Shown in pieces: positions 33,933-42,881 of a stretch of DNA of 64,000 bases; position 1 is the first letter of the stretch; each line of letters opens with the position of its first letter. The DNA is from CBDCUQ01 sp965222835 (GTDB taxonomy: Bacteria; Pseudomonadota; Alphaproteobacteria; Rhizobiales; Hyphomicrobiaceae). The translations under genes and the position numbers were made by a program. The DNA is taken from the NCBI GenBank assembly GCA_965222835.1, contig CBDCUQ010000004.1, positions 434,001 through 498,000 on the forward strand, read 5' to 3'. Below the pieces are notes generated by a model. The model saw only the letters and a list, made by a program, of their open reading frames with translations, did not search any database and was not told the origin of the DNA.

Positions 33933-34898
33933 CTATCCATTGAGCCCATAGTCGATGATGGCGCGGACACCCTGATGGAATCGCAATCGCCTCAGATAAT
34001 CGATGGGATTGTGCGGCGTTACCAGCGCGTCGCGTGATGTGTTGAGCCAGTCGTAAGAACGTGTGAGCAGAAAGCGCATCGCGGCCCCGCGGGCCAGCAT
34101 TGGCATCACCGCGCGTTCCTTCTCAGTCAGGGCGCGCACCTCGTTGTAGCCTTTGAGAAGTGCGCGGCCTTTGGTGACATTGAAGGCATGATCGGCTTCG
34201 AAGCACCAGGCGTTTAGGCAGATGGCCAGATCGTAGGCAAAGCTGTCGTTGCAGGCGAAATAGAAATCAATCAGCCCCGACAGCTTTTGGCCGACAAAGA
34301 ACACGTTGTCGGGAAAGAGATCGGCGTGGACTACGCCTGACGGCAAATTCGTCGGCCAGTCGCGTTCGAGGATGTCGAGCTCGTCCGCGATGGTCTTGCC
34401 GAGCCCCGGCGAAATCTCTTCGGTGCGGCCTGCAAATTGCTCGTAAAGCGGGCGCCAGCCGGGAAGGCCAAGTGCATTCGGGCGTTTCAACTGGAAGCCT
34501 TCGCCGGCAAGGTGCAATCCGGCGAGTGCGCGGCCGACCTCGGCGCAGTGCAATGGTTTGGGCCGTCGCACCCAGAAGCCTTCGAGAAACGTAATGAGCG
34601 CGGCGGTGCGGCCCGCGAGCTTCGCGCATGTCTCTCCCTCGAGATTGCGGATCGGCAGGGGGCAGTTCACGCCCCGGCTGGCCAAATGCTCCATGAGGCC
34701 TAAGAAGAAAGGCAGGTCGGCTTCGGCAACACGCTTCTCGTAAAGCGTCAGGATGAATGTGCCTTTGGAGGTGTGAACGAGATAGTTGGTGTTTTCGACG
34801 CCTTCTGCAATGCCCTTATAGGAGAGAAGGTCGCCAAGCCCGTAGCTGGCGATGAAACTCTGTAGCTCCTCGTCGGTCACTTCGGTGTAGACGGCCAT
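33933..34898 (-). CDS. thrB: Homoserine kinase (aminoglycoside-phosphotransferase fold)
   Basis: Phosphorylates homoserine to O-phosphohomoserine, the substrate of ThrC. A 321-residue protein of the APH-type (ThrB2) and not the GHMP-type. ATP-binding start GIAEGVENTNYLVHTSKGTFILTLYEKR; catalytic loop VVHADLFPDNVFF (HADLxxxN); metal Asp in LSGLIDFYFACND. The gene order ispH-thrB-rnhA is a known conserved set in alphaproteobacteria. The ATG lies within an acceptable distance of upstream purines. Confidence 0.93.
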   Translation of the reverse strand: MAVYTEVTDEELQSFIASYGLGDLLSYKGIAEGVENTNYLVHTSKGTFILTLYEKRVAEADLPFFLGLMEHLASRGVNCPLPIRNLEGETCAKLAGRTAALITFLEGFWVRRPKPLHCAEVGRALAGLHLAGEGFQLKRPNALGLPGWRPLYEQFAGRTEEISPGLGKTIADELDILERDWPTNLPSGVVHADLFPDNVFFVGQKLSGLIDFYFACNDSFAYDLAICLNAWCFEADHAFNVTKGRALLKGYNEVRALTEKERAVMPMLARGAAMRFLLTRSYDWLNTSRDALVTPHNPIDYLRRLRFHQGVRAIIDYGLNG

Positions 34899-34989
34899 GC
34901 TTTTGATCTCTTGGCGCGTTGAGCTTGAGACGGGTTGGACTTGGGACTTGATGATCTCTTCTGGCTACCGGCATGGCGTACAGTGCCGT

Positions 34990-35994
34990 TTATTCGCCGG
35001 CGAGATCTCGTAACTCGCGGGGTATGTTGAAGGCAATGCGCTCTTCGGCTGTTGTGACCGTTTCGATGGAGACGTTGAAGCGCGCCTTAAGCGCATCGAT
35101 GACCTCATTAACGAGCAGTTCGGGGGCAGATGCGCCGGCCGTGATGCCTACCGTGCGGGCCGACGAGAGCGTGGTCCAGTCAATGTCTGCCGCGCGCTGA
35201 ATAAGATTGGCCTTTGGGCAGCCGGCTCGTTCGGCCACCTCGACCAGGCGAAGTGAGTTGGACGAGTTCGGCGCGCCGACGACGAGAAGCTGGTCGAGCC
35301 GGGGTGCGATGGCTTTGACGGCGGCCTGGCGATTGGTGGTGGCGTAGCAAATGTCTTCTTTGTGCGGTCCAACGATGGCGGGGAAGCGGGTCTTTAAGAC
35401 GTCAACGATCCCGGCGGTGTCATCGACCGACAGGGTGGTTTGCGTGACATAAGCGAGCTTTTCGGGGTCGCGTGGTGCGAAGGCCCGTGCGTCGCCTGCT
35501 GTTTCAATTAGGGTTACTGCACCGGGCGGCAATTGCCCCATGGTCCCCTCAACCTCGGGATGTCCGGCATGGCCAATAAGCACGATTTCGAAGCCTTGCC
35601 CATGCAAGCGCTCGGCCTCGATATGCACCTTGAAGACCAGCGGACAGGTGGCGTCGATGGCGAACAAATTGCGCGATTTGGCGACGGCCGGCACGGATTT
35701 TGGCACCCCATGTGCCGAAAAGATCACGGGTTGATCAGTTTCTGGTATCTCATTGAGTTCATCCACAAAAACGGCGCCTTTAGCCTTTAAGCCGTCAACC
35801 ACGAATCTGTTGTGAACGATCTCGTGGCGAACGTAGACTGGGGCACCAAATTTGGCCAAGGCGAGCTCGACAATCTGGATGGCCCGGTCGACGCCGGCGC
35901 AGAAACCGCGCGGGGCCGCCAGCAGCACTTCGAGCGGGGGGCGCCCGGAGGGGGATGCGTCTGGGCTGGGTTGGGCTGCCGTCGATTTCGGCAT
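34990..35994 (-). CDS. ispH: 4-Hydroxy-3-methylbut-2-enyl diphosphate reductase
   Basis: Last enzyme of the MEP isoprenoid pathway; it reduces HMBPP to IPP and DMAPP with a 4Fe-4S cluster. A 334-residue protein when started at the ATG at 35994; the longer frame lacks family sequence. The cluster Cys lie in LAAPRGFCAGVDRAI, AIDATCPLV and EDICYATTNRQ. Substrate residues include VRHEIVHNRFVV, IFSAHGVP and GAPNSSNS. The 25-residue N-terminal extension (Ser/Pro rich) is usual here. It heads the ispH-thrB-rnhA run. Confidence 0.95.
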   Translation of the reverse strand: MPKSTAAQPSPDASPSGRPPLEVLLAAPRGFCAGVDRAIQIVELALAKFGAPVYVRHEIVHNRFVVDGLKAKGAVFVDELNEIPETDQPVIFSAHGVPKSVPAVAKSRNLFAIDATCPLVFKVHIEAERLHGQGFEIVLIGHAGHPEVEGTMGQLPPGAVTLIETAGDARAFAPRDPEKLAYVTQTTLSVDDTAGIVDVLKTRFPAIVGPHKEDICYATTNRQAAVKAIAPRLDQLLVVGAPNSSNSLRLVEVAERAGCPKANLIQRAADIDWTTLSSARTVGITAGASAPELLVNEVIDALKARFNVSIETVTTAEERIAFNIPRELRDLAGE

Positions 35995-36162
35995 GTGACG
36001 AATTGGTCCTGTAACGGTTTGGTGGCGCCCGGTTGCTTGGCCCCGTCCGTAGTGAGGTGATAAACTTTGAGTCGCGAGAACAAGAAGCCGGCCGTCGCAA
36101 AGGACGGCAGACGTGCTCGCTGGAACCCCGAGGGGTGGGGTGATTATGCGGATGGGAGCCTG

Positions 36163-36819
36163 ATGACGCAATCCTTGATGGCTACACGGCGTATGTTCGC
36201 CTTGTCTTTGGTGGTGCTGCTGGGGTTGGGAGTCGGTGGTTGCGGCATGTCGCTCTCCTCAGGGCTGGGTTCGAGCCTGTTCGGCGGCGGTTCGTCGTCG
36301 TCGGCGGATGCCAACAGCAAGGTCAGTGAGGAACAGCTCCTGGCTGCGGCCAAGACCGGGGACGGCGCGACGCCGACAACGGGCGCCATCGAAGCCGCAC
36401 CCGGGTGTCCCAAGGTGAGCGTCTGGCCGCGGGATAACACGCTCACGGTTTATGAGCCGGGACGGGTTGGCGATGGCCTGGCCATTATGCATCGCGGCGA
36501 GATCACCAAGACGCAGCGCGAATGTTCGCTTCAGGCTGGTCAAGTGACGGTGAAATTCGGGTTTGCCGGGCGTGTGCTACTTGGACCGCGCGGGCAGACG
36601 GGTCCGGTTTCGCTTCCGGTCACAATCTACGTGACAGACGCAAAGCGTGAGCAGATTGGTACGGATAAGGCCAAGGTGGAGACGACGGTCGCCGTCGAAA
36701 ATCCAATCGGGTATTTTTCGTCTGTGCGTACGGTGACGATACCGGTGCCGGAGGGTGCTCGCCCCGGCGAATTCCGCGTGTTCGTCGGTTTTGATCGCAA
36801 TACGCCGAACGCGGGCTGA
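36163..36819 (+). CDS. Conserved lipoprotein, function unknown
   Basis: A 218-residue protein starting at the ATG at 36163 with GGGAG upstream. The signal is MFALSLVVLLGLGVGGCG (lipobox VGGC), followed by a Gly/Ser linker (SSGLGSSLFGGGSSSSA). The body is a beta-rich domain: CPKVSVWPRDNTLTVYEPGR, then ITKTQRECSLQAGQVTVKFG, then GFAGRVLLGPRGQTGPVSLP and GEFRVFVGFD. Two mature Cys may form a disulfide. I recall similar lipoproteins in other Hyphomicrobiales but no assigned role. Divergent from ispH. A terminator follows. Confidence 0.8.
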   Translation: MTQSLMATRRMFALSLVVLLGLGVGGCGMSLSSGLGSSLFGGGSSSSADANSKVSEEQLLAAAKTGDGATPTTGAIEAAPGCPKVSVWPRDNTLTVYEPGRVGDGLAIMHRGEITKTQRECSLQAGQVTVKFGFAGRVLLGPRGQTGPVSLPVTIYVTDAKREQIGTDKAKVETTVAVENPIGYFSSVRTVTIPVPEGARPGEFRVFVGFDRNTPNAG

Positions 36820-36847
36820 ACCTCTTCTCCAGAGTGGATCAAAAGAA

Positions 36848-36872
36848 CCGGGGCGGCAGGCCCCGGCTTTTT
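36848..36872 (+). terminator. Intrinsic terminator after the lipoprotein gene
   Basis: CCGGGGC (36848-36854), loop GGCAG, GCCCCGG (36860-36866), then C and TTTTT. A seven-pair GC stem followed by a T-run on the plus strand, 28 bases after the stop codon. Confidence 0.85.
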
Positions 36873-36914
36873 CGTTTAATTGGCAAACGCGGGTTTCTCC
36901 TGTGTTGAGCAGGG

Positions 36915-37421
36915 TTAGTTGAGCCGGCCCTTGAGATCGCGAATGCTCTCATCAATGATCTGACTGGCCGCTTCGCCCGACACCTTGTCTTTGACGATCT
37001 TTTCTGCGGCTGCGATCGCGGCGTCAACGGCGGCGGCACGGACTTCGCCCATTGCCTGGGCTTCGGCGCGCGCGATTTTTTCTTCCGCGGCTTTGGTGCG
37101 CCGTTCCAGGCTCTCGGCAAGGTTCTTGCGGCTTTCCTTTGCGAGTGCCTCGGCTTCGCGTTGGGCCTGCTCGATGATGATCTTCGCCTCGTCCTCAGCT
37201 TCGCGGCTTTTACGCTGATAGTCTGCAAGAAGCTGCTGGGCTTCCTCACGAAGCTTGCGGGCCTCGTCGAGCTCCTTGCGGATCTTTTCGGCCCGGTCAT
37301 CGAGGGCGCGTGCGATTAGGCCAGGCACACCCTGCCAAATGAGGATGCCCATGAAGATCAAGAAAGAGGCAAGTACCCAGAACTCTGCGCCGGCTGGATT
37401 TAGCATTGGTTCCTCACTCAC
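36915..37421 (-). CDS. atpF: F0F1 ATP synthase subunit b
   Basis: Peripheral-stalk subunit, 168 residues. One N-terminal membrane helix (FWVLASFLIFMGILIWQGVP) followed by a long charged coiled coil (RAEKIRKELDEARKLREEAQ onward). It overlaps the upstream b' gene by eight bases. GAGGAA precedes the ATG. It is the last gene of the F0 operon; the F1 genes are not in this window, as usual in alphaproteobacteria. Confidence 0.95.
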   Translation of the reverse strand: MSEEPMLNPAGAEFWVLASFLIFMGILIWQGVPGLIARALDDRAEKIRKELDEARKLREEAQQLLADYQRKSREAEDEAKIIIEQAQREAEALAKESRKNLAESLERRTKAAEEKIARAEAQAMGEVRAAAVDAAIAAAEKIVKDKVSGEAASQIIDESIRDLKGRLN

Positions 37422-38037
37422 CCGCTGCGGGTTGCAGCGCGCGTTTTACTTCATCGGCGGTGACGTCCTTTCCGGTCAGCTGGCGTACGACGTCGCCGGC
37501 CGTCTCGGCCGCGATTTGGGTGACGCTGGCGAGCGCCTTAGCCTTGGTTTGCGCGATCGCTTTTTCGGCGTCGCCCAGTTTGGCGGCAAGGGTGGCTTCT
37601 ACTTTGGTGCGTTCGGCTTCGGTTTCGGCCGAAAGCTTTTCGCGTGTCTCGCGGGCGATCGAAGAGGCGTTGCCTCGGGCGTCCGCTAAAGATTTTTCGT
37701 AAGCTTCGAGCGCCTTCTGGGTTTCCCCTTGAAGGCGTTCTGCGGCTTCGAGATCGCGTTTGACGCGGTCAGCGCGTTCCTCGATGACTTCGCCGATGCG
37801 CGGCAGTGTGAAGCGAGAGAGCACGACGTAGAGTGCTACAAACGTCACGGCCAGCCAGAAGAGCTGAGGCGCGACGAACTGAGGATCGAGCGGAGGGAAC
37901 ACTTTGGCGTGTCCGGCATCATGGGGAACTTCCGTTCCTGCGTGAAGCTCGGGTCCGCCTGGCGCGTCTTTGCCCATTTGAACGTCGGCCGCTGTGGGGG
38001 CGTCCGTTCCCTCGATATGCTTGTCTTCACCAGCCAT
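37414..38037 (-). CDS. F0F1 ATP synthase subunit b' (second b-type subunit)
   Basis: A 207-residue b-type stalk subunit that pairs with b. The first 50 residues are a soluble, His/Asp/Gly-rich extension (DKHIEGTDAPTAADVQMGKD...). One membrane helix follows (PQLFWLAVTFVALYVVLSRF), then coiled coil (ERADRVKRDLEAAERLQGET) to the end. b and b' as separate genes are typical of photosynthetic and other alphaproteobacteria. The gene sits between atpE and atpF. Confidence 0.93.
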   Translation of the reverse strand: MAGEDKHIEGTDAPTAADVQMGKDAPGGPELHAGTEVPHDAGHAKVFPPLDPQFVAPQLFWLAVTFVALYVVLSRFTLPRIGEVIEERADRVKRDLEAAERLQGETQKALEAYEKSLADARGNASSIARETREKLSAETEAERTKVEATLAAKLGDAEKAIAQTKAKALASVTQIAAETAGDVVRQLTGKDVTADEVKRALQPAAGE

Positions 38038-38134
38038 GGCTTGGTCCGATTTCCATTGCCTTACACGTATCGCGGGGCTGCGGCCGGGCCTCTGGCCCGT
38101 GCCGCATGCACCCGTGAGGTCTCACCTAGTAGGT

Positions 38135-38359
38135 TTAGGTGAAGAGCAAGAGGAACGCGATCAAGAGCGCGAAGATGCCGAGCGCTTCCGTCACGGCGAA
38201 GCCGAAGATCAGGCGGCCGAACTGGCCGTCCGCTGCCGACGGATTGCGTAGTGCGCCCTGCAGGAACTGGCCGAACAGGTTGCCGACGCCGATGGCGGCC
38301 GCGCCCGTGCCGATCGCGGCAAGACCGGCACCGATGAGCTTGGCGGAAGCTGGATCCAT
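38135..38359 (-). CDS. atpE: F0F1 ATP synthase subunit c
   Basis: Proton-carrying ring subunit, 74 residues, two membrane helices. Helix 1 is KLIGAGLAAIGTGAAAIGVG. The polar loop is LRNPSA. Helix 2 is LIFGFAVTEALGIFALLIAF, in which the Glu of VTEALG is the proton-binding carboxylate. GGGAGAA lies before the ATG. Confidence 0.97.
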   Translation of the reverse strand: MDPASAKLIGAGLAAIGTGAAAIGVGNLFGQFLQGALRNPSAADGQFGRLIFGFAVTEALGIFALLIAFLLLFT

Positions 38360-38421
38360 TGAAGTTCTCCCTTCGATTGAACGTTGGATAAGTCGGTTTC
38401 GTTAGTGCCTTGCGTCCGGAA

Positions 38422-39198
38422 CTAATGCCCCGGATGCAGGGCGTCGTTGAGATACATGCAGGTCAACATCGTGAAGACGTAGGCCTGCAGAAATGCGACG
38501 AGGAATTCGAGGGCGGTCAGAGCCGTCGCCATGGCGAGCGGCAAAATCGAAAGCGTCGAGTAGGCGCCGCCAGCGGCCAGCAGCATCACTACGAAGCCTC
38601 CAAACACCTTGAGCGTGATGTGTCCCGCCAGCATGTTGGCGAAGAGACGCACAGAGTGGCTTACGGGGCGCGAAAAGAACGAGATGATCTCAATCAACAC
38701 CACCAGAGGCAGGATCAGGATGGGAACGCCCTGAGGCACGAACAGCTTCAGGAAGTGAAAACCGTTCTTTGCAAAGCCGAGCAAGAGGACGGTGATGAAG
38801 ACCATCGCGGCCAAGGCGGCTGTTACGGTGATGTGGCTGGTGACCGTGAACCATCCCGGAATCATGCCGAACATATTGAGCGTGAAGATCAGGATAAAAA
38901 TGGTGAAGACAAACGGGAAATACACCATGCCTTGTTTGCCCATGGAATCTTGCACCATGTTGGCAATGAATTCGTAGCCGGTTTCGGCGATTGATTGGAG
39001 GCGCGAGGGGACGAGCGCGCGGTGGCGCATGGCGAACATCAGAAAGAGCGGAATGAGAACGAGCGCCATGACCAGGAATAGCGCCGAATTGGTGAAGGAT
39101 ATGTCGTAGCCGTTGAACTCGAGCGGAATAATGCGCTTGATCTCGAACTGGTGGATCGGATCGGGCATTCCCCCGCCGCTTGAATGATCTGCTGCCAC
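38422..39198 (-). CDS. atpB: F0F1 ATP synthase subunit a
   Basis: Half-channel subunit for proton flow, about 258 residues with five to six membrane helices. The essential Arg is in PVSHSVRLFANMLAGHITLK, and VAFLQAYVFTMLTCMYLNDA forms the last helix. Start choice: GTG at 39198 has a GGGGGC box upstream; TTG at 39216, overlapping the atpI stop, and ATG at 39168 (MPDPIHQFEI) are alternatives. Directly downstream of atpI on the same strand. Confidence 0.95.
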   Translation of the reverse strand: MAADHSSGGGMPDPIHQFEIKRIIPLEFNGYDISFTNSALFLVMALVLIPLFLMFAMRHRALVPSRLQSIAETGYEFIANMVQDSMGKQGMVYFPFVFTIFILIFTLNMFGMIPGWFTVTSHITVTAALAAMVFITVLLLGFAKNGFHFLKLFVPQGVPILILPLVVLIEIISFFSRPVSHSVRLFANMLAGHITLKVFGGFVVMLLAAGGAYSTLSILPLAMATALTALEFLVAFLQAYVFTMLTCMYLNDALHPGH

Positions 39199-39212
39199 GT
39201 CAGCCCCCGTCC

Positions 39213-39629
39213 TCAATCGTCGTCGTCATCATCGGGAACAGCGTGGCCGATGTTGCCACCCGTCTCCCGCTTAATCTCCTCCTGCATCCGGTTGAACGTG
39301 CGCAGCACGCTCTTTATTCCGGCTGCAAATCCGAGGACGAAGAACAGGAAGAACAGCCACGGCGTCGTTCCCATGAGCTGATCGAGCACATACCCGATAA
39401 AACCACCGACCAGAATGGCGGCGACGAGCTCGGACGACATCCGGAGGCCATAAGCCATACCGCGTCCACGGATTGCCTTATCCTCTTCGGCCGAAATTTC
39501 GGCCTGTCTTTTGGCCTGCACCCGGTCGATTTTGGACCCCAATTCGGACGCTCGCTGCTCAAATGCAGCGATCTCCTCAGGGCTCATTTCTCCGGTTGGA
39601 GAATTGGACCCTTTGGCCTTATCCGGCAT
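39213..39629 (-). CDS. atpI: ATP synthase accessory protein AtpI
   Basis: A 138-residue protein, start ATG at 39629 with GAGGAAA seven bases upstream. Soluble charged N-terminus (EEIAAFEQRASELGSKIDRV), two membrane helices (SSELVAAILVGGFIGYVLDQ and PWLFFLFFVLGFAAGIKSVL), and an acidic tail of six Asp. It is thought to help c-ring assembly or magnesium uptake for the synthase. It heads the F0 operon. Confidence 0.9.
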   Translation of the reverse strand: MPDKAKGSNSPTGEMSPEEIAAFEQRASELGSKIDRVQAKRQAEISAEEDKAIRGRGMAYGLRMSSELVAAILVGGFIGYVLDQLMGTTPWLFFLFFVLGFAAGIKSVLRTFNRMQEEIKRETGGNIGHAVPDDDDDD

Positions 39630-40028
39630 GGGTTTTCCTCGACAGGAAGCGGTCTTATGACCCAGGGGACGGCAAACGCGGCCGACCTTATGAGGCACCC
39701 CCCAGGGTGTCAAGCAATCGCCTTATTTTGCGGGGCTTGCGAGGGTACGGCGAAACCGCGCAGGCCTGTTCTGCAGAGGTTGCTTGCAGGGGTGGCCCGG
39801 CGGCCCACGACAAGCGCGCCGAAGGTCCTTGGCGGTGCCCGTCTGGCACCTTTTGGATCGCGCCAGCATAACCGGCATTTTAAGGGTCGCTGGCTGCGCT
39901 TGGCGCCGATGCCGGTCGTTAAAAACACTTAAGCCTTGTGAACCTGGTTTTTACGTTCGGCCGCCACACTCTCGCCGACGTAAAGGCTTTTTTAGAGGGC
40001 CAGGGATTTGCACGACTGGTTGGTTTCG
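39630..40028. other. Divergent promoter region between atpI and the SH3 gene
   Basis: About 400 bases. A small hairpin GGTGCC (39834-39839) / GGCACC (39845-39850) followed by TTTT is visible on the plus strand, with no plus-strand gene before it. No credible gene is present. Confidence 0.4.
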
Positions 40029-41201
40029 ATGCTGAGGACGGTCCTCGGACTTCTTTGTTGTCTCGCGATTCTTGCTGAGACGGCTGCTGCTGCCCCCAAG
40101 CGTCTTTCCGGGAAAACGCTGAAAGACGTCGTTGCGGGTGCTGTGATCGAGCTGGATACGCCGATCCGCACAAAAATTCCCATGCGCTTTGGTGCCGACG
40201 GCATTGTTTCGGGCCGGGCAGGTATCCTGGCGGGTTATCTCGGTGCGGCCAAGGACCGGGGCCGCTGGTCGGTGGAACGGGACCGGCTGTGCATCAAGTG
40301 GTTCCGGTGGTTCGATGCCGAACCGCGCTGTATGACGATTAGCATCGAAGGGACCCACATCGTCTGGAAACAAGACGATGGTGATCGCGGCACGGGGCGG
40401 GTCACTGCGCACTCCAAGCCAGCGGTTGCACGGCGCCTGGGCCTCGCTGGGCCTGCTCCGAAGAAGGTTGCCGTGTCGAAAAAGGCGGCGGCACCGAAAA
40501 AGGTGGCCGCTCCAAAGACGCCCGATGCCGCGCCAAAGCCTGCTACTGCAGGACAGAAGACGGGCTCCTTGGCACCTAAGACCGCTGAGCCCGTAACGAC
40601 CGCGAAGCCGACCCCTGTATCTGGGGCCGGCGCCCCGTCTCAGGCTGCAACTGCAACTCCATCTGAGGCAGAGACCGCGCCGCGTCGGGTTCCGACGACA
40701 GCTGCAACAGTGACAGGCGCTCAGAGCTTCTTGCCGTCGCGGTTCGCGGCCAACTCCGGTTCCAATGAGATTCGTAAGGTCCAGACCGCATCGCTGGGCG
40801 ACGCTGTTCCGGCGCCGGTTCCCGCCAAACGGCCTTCAACCACGTCCCGGGCAGACGGCGCCAGGTTGGGCGGTCCTGTTCCCGTGGCCGATCGAACTGG
40901 CCAGTCCGCGAAGACAAAGAGTAAGTCCGATACGCGTGCCGCCAAACGCAAGGCAAAGCGCAAGGCCAAGCGCAAGGCCAAGCGGTCCAAGGCGCGGCAG
41001 ACGTTCCGCGTGGTCCGGGTCGATGCCGACGATCTCCTCAACATTCGCTCCGGTCCCTCGGAATCGCACGATGCGGTGGGCATCATCCCGTCGCAAGGAC
41101 GCGGCGTGAAGCTGACGGGTTCGTGTGTGGGTGCGTGGTGCCCCATTCGTCACCATGGTGTGCGCGGTTGGGTGCACCGGCATTATCTGGCTAAGGAATA
41201 G
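40029..41201 (+). CDS. Secreted protein with C-terminal SH3 domain and Lys/Arg-rich repeat
   Basis: A 390-residue exported protein. The signal peptide MLRTVLGLLCCLAILAETAA fits a start at 40029 (a TTG at 40008 is an alternative). Residues 25-130 form a DUF995-like domain (SGKTLKDVVAGAVIELDTP...RWSVERDRLCIKWFRWFD). Then come some 170 residues of Ala/Pro/Lys/Thr, probably disordered, and a basic tandem repeat (KRKAKRKAKRKAKR) encoded by near-identical 12-base units at about 40948-40985. The last 65 residues are a bacterial SH3 domain (VDADDLLNIRSGPSESHDAV...GAWCPIRHHGVRGWVHRHYL), often found in proteins binding cell wall. Role unknown. Confidence 0.75.
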   Translation: MLRTVLGLLCCLAILAETAAAAPKRLSGKTLKDVVAGAVIELDTPIRTKIPMRFGADGIVSGRAGILAGYLGAAKDRGRWSVERDRLCIKWFRWFDAEPRCMTISIEGTHIVWKQDDGDRGTGRVTAHSKPAVARRLGLAGPAPKKVAVSKKAAAPKKVAAPKTPDAAPKPATAGQKTGSLAPKTAEPVTTAKPTPVSGAGAPSQAATATPSEAETAPRRVPTTAATVTGAQSFLPSRFAANSGSNEIRKVQTASLGDAVPAPVPAKRPSTTSRADGARLGGPVPVADRTGQSAKTKSKSDTRAAKRKAKRKAKRKAKRSKARQTFRVVRVDADDLLNIRSGPSESHDAVGIIPSQGRGVKLTGSCVGAWCPIRHHGVRGWVHRHYLAKE

Positions 41202-41242
41202 CGCCGGATTTCTCTTCGGATTTGCATGAGAGCGTTGCGACC

Positions 41243-41325
41243 GCCGGTTACCCCGCGTCACGGAAGCTTTGCGCGGTTTCCAGGTCGACTGACACCAACT
41301 GAGGCACACCCTTTTCGGCCATGGT
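41243..41325 (-). pseudogene. Partial second copy of the smc 3' end
   Basis: 83 bases that align without gaps to 42877-42959, the last 26 codons of smc plus five bases past its stop, with five mismatches (94 percent). It still encodes the final residues TMAEKGVPQLVSVDLETAQS then FRDAG and a stop. Four of the five differences are synonymous, which suggests origin from an smc gene of a related organism. It lies on the far side of the caspase gene from smc. Confidence 0.9.
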
Positions 41326-41430
41326 TGGGGCGGCAGGTCAAAATTTCTAGTGAAGTGGTTGGATGGAGTTGCTCTCAGTCAGCTCCTATGACAAATTTTC
41401 AGCATTCGCCGCATTTGGAGGAAGCGGACA

Positions 41431-42855
41431 ATGCTTCGAAGTATGGTCGCGTTGTTTTTATTTTTTTCGAGCTTCTTAGTGTTCAGTGATTTCGCATTGG
41501 CAGAGAAGCGCGTTGCTCTCGTCATTGGCAACGCTGCGTATAAACATGCTCCCGAACTCGCAAACCCTCGCAACGACGCCAAGGACATGGCGGCTGCGCT
41601 GACCGCGCTGGGGATCGAGGTCATCGAGGGTGTTGATCTGGACAAGCAGGGCCTCGACAGGAAGATCCGCGACTTTGCGAGCGCGTTGTCTGGTGCGCAT
41701 GCGGGGATCTTTTTCTACGCGGGGCACGGACTGCAGGTTAATGGCAAGAACTATATTGTGCCGGTTGACGCGGAGCTATTGACCGTTTCTGCGCTTGATT
41801 TTGAGATGGTGCCGATTGAATTGGTGCAGCGCGCGATGGAAAGAGAGACGCGCACCAACATTCTTTTTCTCGATGCCTGTCGCAACAACCCTCTGTCTCG
41901 CAATCTTGCGCGGGCCTTAGGAACACGATCCACGGCAATCGGAAGAGGATTGGCCGTGCCTGAATCGGGCATCGGTACGCTGATCAGCTTTTCGACAGCA
42001 CCAGGCAAGGTTGCGCTGGATGGGACCGGCCGGAATTCGCCGTATGCAGCCTCCTTGGTCAAGGCCATTGCGACACCGGGTGTGGACTTGCTTTCTGTTC
42101 TGACGAATGTGCGGAATGACGTGTTTACGAGCACTGCAGAACGGCAGCTGCCGTGGGACAATAATGCATTGCTCTCGAAATTTTACTTCAATCCAGTCGC
42201 GTCTGATGCTGCAAAGACGGCAACAAGACCTGTGAAGAAGGACTCTTCAGATCAAACGGGCAACGCAGCTGATGAGTGGAAGTTTGTTGATAAGGCCAGT
42301 GCTCTTGAGCTTGAGACGTTTCTGGCGCGACATGGGTCGAGCCCGTATGCACCTTATGCAAAGGCGCGTCTTGCCGCGCTGTCTGGCAAGAAAGCGTCAT
42401 TGCCAGGGAAATCCGAGGCCGCGGATGGCGAAGACCTGAAAGTACCGAAGGTTGCCAAGTCAGAGACTGATGCGGGCAAAAAGCGACAGTTGGAACTTGA
42501 GCGAAAAGAAAAGGAAGAGGCCGATCTAAAGCGATTGGCGGAGCTGCAGAAGGAATGGGCGAAAGAGCGTGAAATCCGTGAGCGTGAAGAGGCTAAGCAG
42601 AAATCGATTGTAGAAGGTGCGTTTGAGATCAAAAAAGGTGTCGTGTTCTTAACACCGGGATACAACGGGGATCGCTATGACTATTCCAGGGGTGAGGAAA
42701 TGGGCACCCTAGACCAATGTAGATTGGGTTGCCTCAAAAGTAGTGGTTGCAGGGCATTTTCTTGGGAAAGCAATTGGATGCGGTGCCATTTCTATTCGGA
42801 TCCGTTCGGGGACACAATTTCTTCTGAGTACGGGTCGATAGGAAGAAGACGCTAA
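41431..42855 (+). CDS. Secreted caspase-like (p20) peptidase with a C-terminal PAN/Apple-type domain
   Basis: A 474-residue protein. The signal peptide ends in FALAEK (about 25), so it is exported. The caspase p20 domain spans about 26-260: RVALVIGNAAYKHAPELANP, catalytic His99 in IFFYAGHGLQV, catalytic Cys150 in ILFLDACRNNP. It is a bacterial orthocaspase by these motifs. A charged coiled coil (KKRQLELERKEKEEADLKRL) spans about 345-395. The last 70 residues hold a Cys-rich PAN/Apple-like domain (CRLGCLKSSGCRAFSWESNW), likely for binding protein or carbohydrate. A strong GGAGGAAG precedes the ATG. It is flanked on both sides by smc 3'-end sequence, so it is an insertion. Codon use is somewhat less GC-rich than in smc. 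Confidence 0.88.
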   Translation: MLRSMVALFLFFSSFLVFSDFALAEKRVALVIGNAAYKHAPELANPRNDAKDMAAALTALGIEVIEGVDLDKQGLDRKIRDFASALSGAHAGIFFYAGHGLQVNGKNYIVPVDAELLTVSALDFEMVPIELVQRAMERETRTNILFLDACRNNPLSRNLARALGTRSTAIGRGLAVPESGIGTLISFSTAPGKVALDGTGRNSPYAASLVKAIATPGVDLLSVLTNVRNDVFTSTAERQLPWDNNALLSKFYFNPVASDAAKTATRPVKKDSSDQTGNAADEWKFVDKASALELETFLARHGSSPYAPYAKARLAALSGKKASLPGKSEAADGEDLKVPKVAKSETDAGKKRQLELERKEKEEADLKRLAELQKEWAKEREIREREEAKQKSIVEGAFEIKKGVVFLTPGYNGDRYDYSRGEEMGTLDQCRLGCLKSSGCRAFSWESNWMRCHFYSDPFGDTISSEYGSIGRRR

Positions 42856-42881
42856 ATGGTTGAATCTGAACGCGCTGCCGG

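Noticed and set aside
40948..40990. Short tandem repeat first considered as CRISPR-like
   Set aside because: Units are contiguous, 12 bases long and in frame in a protein; there are no spacers.
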